Shown one piece after another: positions 3,519 to 5,620 of a stretch of 5,620 nt of DNA. The notes under the pieces are model-generated. The model searched no databases, was not told where the DNA came from, and was given only the letters and a program-made list of their open reading frames with translations. Origin of the DNA: an uncultured Bacilli bacterium (GTDB lineage Bacteria; Bacillota_I; Bacilli_A; RF39; UBA660); assembly GCA_934098445.1 (NCBI GenBank), contig CAKOOW010000062.1, forward strand, positions 1 through 5,620, in the 5' to 3' direction. Each line of letters opens with the position of its first letter. The first letter of the stretch is position 1. The position numbers were made by a program, and so were the translations under genes.

Positions 3519-4908
3519 GTTATTTACAAGTATTAGTTTTTTATATTATTTTTTACCAATCGTGTTATTAGGATATTTTATAGTACCCAATAAAATAAAG
3601 AATTATTGGTTATTAATTAGTTCGTTAATATTTTATTTATATGGAGATAGTAAATATTTATTATTAATGATTAGTGAAATATTTATTTGTTATATCGGGG
3701 GCTTAGTATTAGAAAAACATAAGAATAAATATTTATTAACGTTGTTTTTAGTTATTCATTTAGGATTATTAGGTTATTTTAAATATATTGACTTTTTAAT
3801 TAGGAGTTTTAATAATATATTTAATAGTAATCTTAAGTTATTAAATGTATTATTACCTATAGGGATATCTTTTTATACTTTCCAAATAATTAGTTATTTA
3901 ATTGATGTTTATCGGGGAAAAATAAAGGCTCAAGATAACTTTTTTAACTTAGCTACTTATGTTTCTTTATTTCCTCAGTTAATTGCTGGTCCTATCGTAA
4001 GATATGAAGATATTAATGATAATTTAATAAAGAAAGATATTAGCATAGAAAATGTTGCCGTGGGTATTAAAAGATTTACCATTGGTTTAGGAAAAAAAGT
4101 TTTAATTGCTAATGTCTTAGGGAGTTTTTGTACTAGTTATTTAAATAGTCCCGATAAAAGTGTAGTCTTTAGTTTCTTTTATATGCTTTGTTATACTATG
4201 CAAGTATTCTTTGATTTTGCTGGTTACAGTGATATGGCTATTGGTCTAGGAAAAATATTAGGTTTTAATTTCTTAGAAAACTTTAATTATCCTTTTATTT
4301 CCAAAAGTATTACCGAATTTTGGCAAAGATGGCATATTAGTCTTGGCTCTTGGTTTCGAGATTATGTTTATATCCCCTTGGGAGGTAGTAGAGTAAATAA
4401 ATATAAATTAATAAGAAATATTCTAGTTGTTTGGACTCTAACTGGTTTATGGCATGGGGCGGCTTGGAATTTCATAATTTGGGGACTTTATTTTGGCATT
4501 ATTTTATTAATTGAAAAACTAGTTTTAAGAAAATATTTAGATAAGATGCCTAATATTTTAAAACATCTTTATGTTTTATTAATTGTAGGTTTAAGCTTTG
4601 TTATCTTTGGAGCAGATAATATGTCTTCAGCATTTGATATTCTAAAGAATATAGTAGGATTAAATGGTTTGCCATTTTATAATAAGATAACTGGCTATTA
4701 TTTAAGAAACTATATAATAATTATCTTATTAGGCATTTTATTTAGTACCCCAATTATAAAAAATATTATAGAAAGATTAAAAAAGAAAGATAGAGTTAAA
4801 AAAATTATTAATTTAGGAGAAATAGTCTTAATATTAATTATTTTCTTATTAGTGACCTCTAGTTTAATTGATAATTCTTATAATCCTTTTCTTTATTTTC
4901 GCTTTTGA
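3517..4908 (+). CDS. MBOAT family O-acyltransferase (AlgI/DltB-like)
   Basis: The 463-residue multi-pass membrane protein is full length for the AlgI type. It starts with the typical MLFTSISFLYYFLPIVLLGY and ends with the typical YNPFLYFRF. Family landmarks in order: LPIGISFYTFQIISYLIDVYR (113-133), FPQLIAGPIVRYEDI (152-166), DFAGYSDMAIGLGKILGF (233-250), FNYPF and EFWQRWHISLGSWFRDYVYI (256-286), PLGGSR (287-292) and TGLWHGAAWNFIIWG (309-323), where His313 in WHG is the expected catalytic residue; His273 in RWH is the other conserved histidine. Such enzymes move an acyl group, commonly acetyl, across the membrane for O-acylation of an exported polysaccharide, teichoic acid or peptidoglycan. 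The acceptor here is unknown. A ribosome site AGAGGGTG (3503-3510) precedes the ATG. The DHHW gene follows after 8 bases, so the two form an operon; a terminator lies just upstream. Confidence 0.95.
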   Translation: MLFTSISFLYYFLPIVLLGYFIVPNKIKNYWLLISSLIFYLYGDSKYLLLMISEIFICYIGGLVLEKHKNKYLLTLFLVIHLGLLGYFKYIDFLIRSFNNIFNSNLKLLNVLLPIGISFYTFQIISYLIDVYRGKIKAQDNFFNLATYVSLFPQLIAGPIVRYEDINDNLIKKDISIENVAVGIKRFTIGLGKKVLIANVLGSFCTSYLNSPDKSVVFSFFYMLCYTMQVFFDFAGYSDMAIGLGKILGFNFLENFNYPFISKSITEFWQRWHISLGSWFRDYVYIPLGGSRVNKYKLIRNILVVWTLTGLWHGAAWNFIIWGLYFGIILLIEKLVLRKYLDKMPNILKHLYVLLIVGLSFVIFGADNMSSAFDILKNIVGLNGLPFYNKITGYYLRNYIIIILLGILFSTPIIKNIIERLKKKDRVKKIINLGEIVLILIIFLLVTSSLIDNSYNPFLYFRF

Positions 4909-4916
4909 GGTTAATT

Positions 4917-5620
4917 ATGCAAGATAATTTAAAAAACAAAGTAATAGTTATTTTATTTGGACTTATTATTTATGGTTTCTTTTTTCTAAACTTAGTAGCA
5001 CCCGATAAGAAATCATCAGTTTCCGAAAGAAGAAAATTAGAACAATTTCCAAAAGTATCTTTAAAAACAATTGTTAGTGGGGATTTCTTTAAGAAATTTG
5101 ATAATTATAGTATGGATCAGTTTTATCAAAGAGAAAAGTTTAGAAGATTAAAGATTAAGACGGATATGTTAGTATTAGGTAATTATAACAATATGCAAAT
5201 AGATAATGATTATATTTATGAAGCATTGTATCCTCTTAATGAAAAGTCCGTTAATAATTTAGTTAATAAAATTAATAATATAATAGATTCATATCTTGAT
5301 GATACTAATAAAGTATATTATTCTTTAATTCCTGATAAAGGGTATTATATTAATAATTCTTTAAAGTTAGATTATACTAAGTTAGTTTCTTTATATAAGA
5401 GTGTTAAGGGTAATTATATAGATTTATTTAATGTATTAAGTTTAGATGATTATTATAAAAGTGATACTCATTGGAAAGAAGAAAATTTATTAAAAGTAGG
5501 AAAAGAACTAGCTAGGAAAATGGATTTTTCTTTAGATGATAATATTAGTTTTAAAGATGTAGTAAGTTTTAATGGAGTATATGGTAGTAGATTAGTGTTA
5601 GATAAAGATTTAGATAAGAT
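4917..5620 (+). CDS. DHHW family protein (AlgX/AlgJ-like), N-terminal part; 3' end outside window
   Basis: The frame opens at ATG 4917, 8 bases after the MBOAT stop, with GAGG (4907-4910) at 6 bases spacing, and stays open to the window edge (234 codons). A basic start and one hydrophobic helix (about 8-27) place the rest outside the membrane. Residues 35-48 (SVSERRKLEQFPKVSL) match the family's 'sE.R.La.fP..s' segment, and 55-80 hold GDFFKKFDNYSMDQFYQREKF-type residues, the 'D.f..Re.f...k' part. PDK at 139-141 follows a beta strand, and YYKSDTHW at 179-186 is the family signature: Asp183 and His185 correspond to the DxH pair of the AlgJ/AlgX/DHHW SGNH-like fold, with Thr replacing the middle His. 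The catalytic Ser would lie beyond the edge. The protein is the usual partner of an MBOAT enzyme in polysaccharide O-acylation. Confidence 0.9.
   Translation, partial: MQDNLKNKVIVILFGLIIYGFFFLNLVAPDKKSSVSERRKLEQFPKVSLKTIVSGDFFKKFDNYSMDQFYQREKFRRLKIKTDMLVLGNYNNMQIDNDYIYEALYPLNEKSVNNLVNKINNIIDSYLDDTNKVYYSLIPDKGYYINNSLKLDYTKLVSLYKSVKGNYIDLFNVLSLDDYYKSDTHWKEENLLKVGKELARKMDFSLDDNISFKDVVSFNGVYGSRLVLDKDLDK

Noticed and set aside
2627..4908. Mycoplasma-type code (TGA read as tryptophan)
   Set aside because: TGA ends the MBOAT protein exactly after the family-typical FRF, and tryptophans in conserved motifs are TGG, so code 11 applies.

Overview
The window is very AT-rich. It reads with the standard bacterial code: TGA ends the cysteine-cluster gene (2628-2630) and the MBOAT gene (4906-4908), directly after the expected C-terminal FRF of that family, so it is not a code-4 Mycoplasma. 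Strong AAGGAGG-type ribosome sites, short U-tailed terminators and protein families common in gut Bacillota suggest an uncultured low-GC Firmicute (RF39, Erysipelotrichia or Clostridia-like). That placement is inference from style and gene content; there is no marker gene here.

Layout, all genes on the + strand. (1) 3-197 is the tail of a gene that looks like an Rpn/PD-(D/E)XK nuclease-transposase family member, closed by a terminator at 212-235. (2) 236-609 is a 370-base gene-free stretch dense in palindromes. Its key feature is a perfect 27-bp inverted repeat (254-280 and 509-535) enclosing 228 bp, placed just upstream of a surface-protein gene. (3) 610-2010 encodes a membrane-anchored protein with about seven GLUG-type repeats, closed by a terminator at 2015-2047. 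(4) 2076-3472 is a tight three-gene run: a cysteine-cluster protein, a CBU_0592-type small membrane protein (4-base ATGA overlap with the gene before it) and a membrane-anchored protein of unknown function. It ends in a strong terminator whose stem begins inside the last stop codon. (5) 3517-4908 is an AlgI/DltB-type MBOAT O-acyltransferase, and 4917-end is the N-terminal part of a DHHW (AlgX/AlgJ-like) protein; together they form a standard pair for O-acylating an exported polysaccharide or cell-envelope polymer.

How it may work together. The right half looks like an envelope-modification locus: MBOAT moves acyl groups across the membrane, and the DHHW protein acts on the outer face. The left half looks like a surface-antigen gene with a possibly switchable 5' region. 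The main hypothesis is that 254-535 is an invertible DNA segment. The 27-bp repeats have the 10-7-10 geometry of a tyrosine-recombinase core site, the segment carries two copies of a paired TRGTCAAA motif, and its best promoter-like sequence now points away from the surface gene. No recombinase gene is in the window and only one orientation is visible, so switching is not shown.
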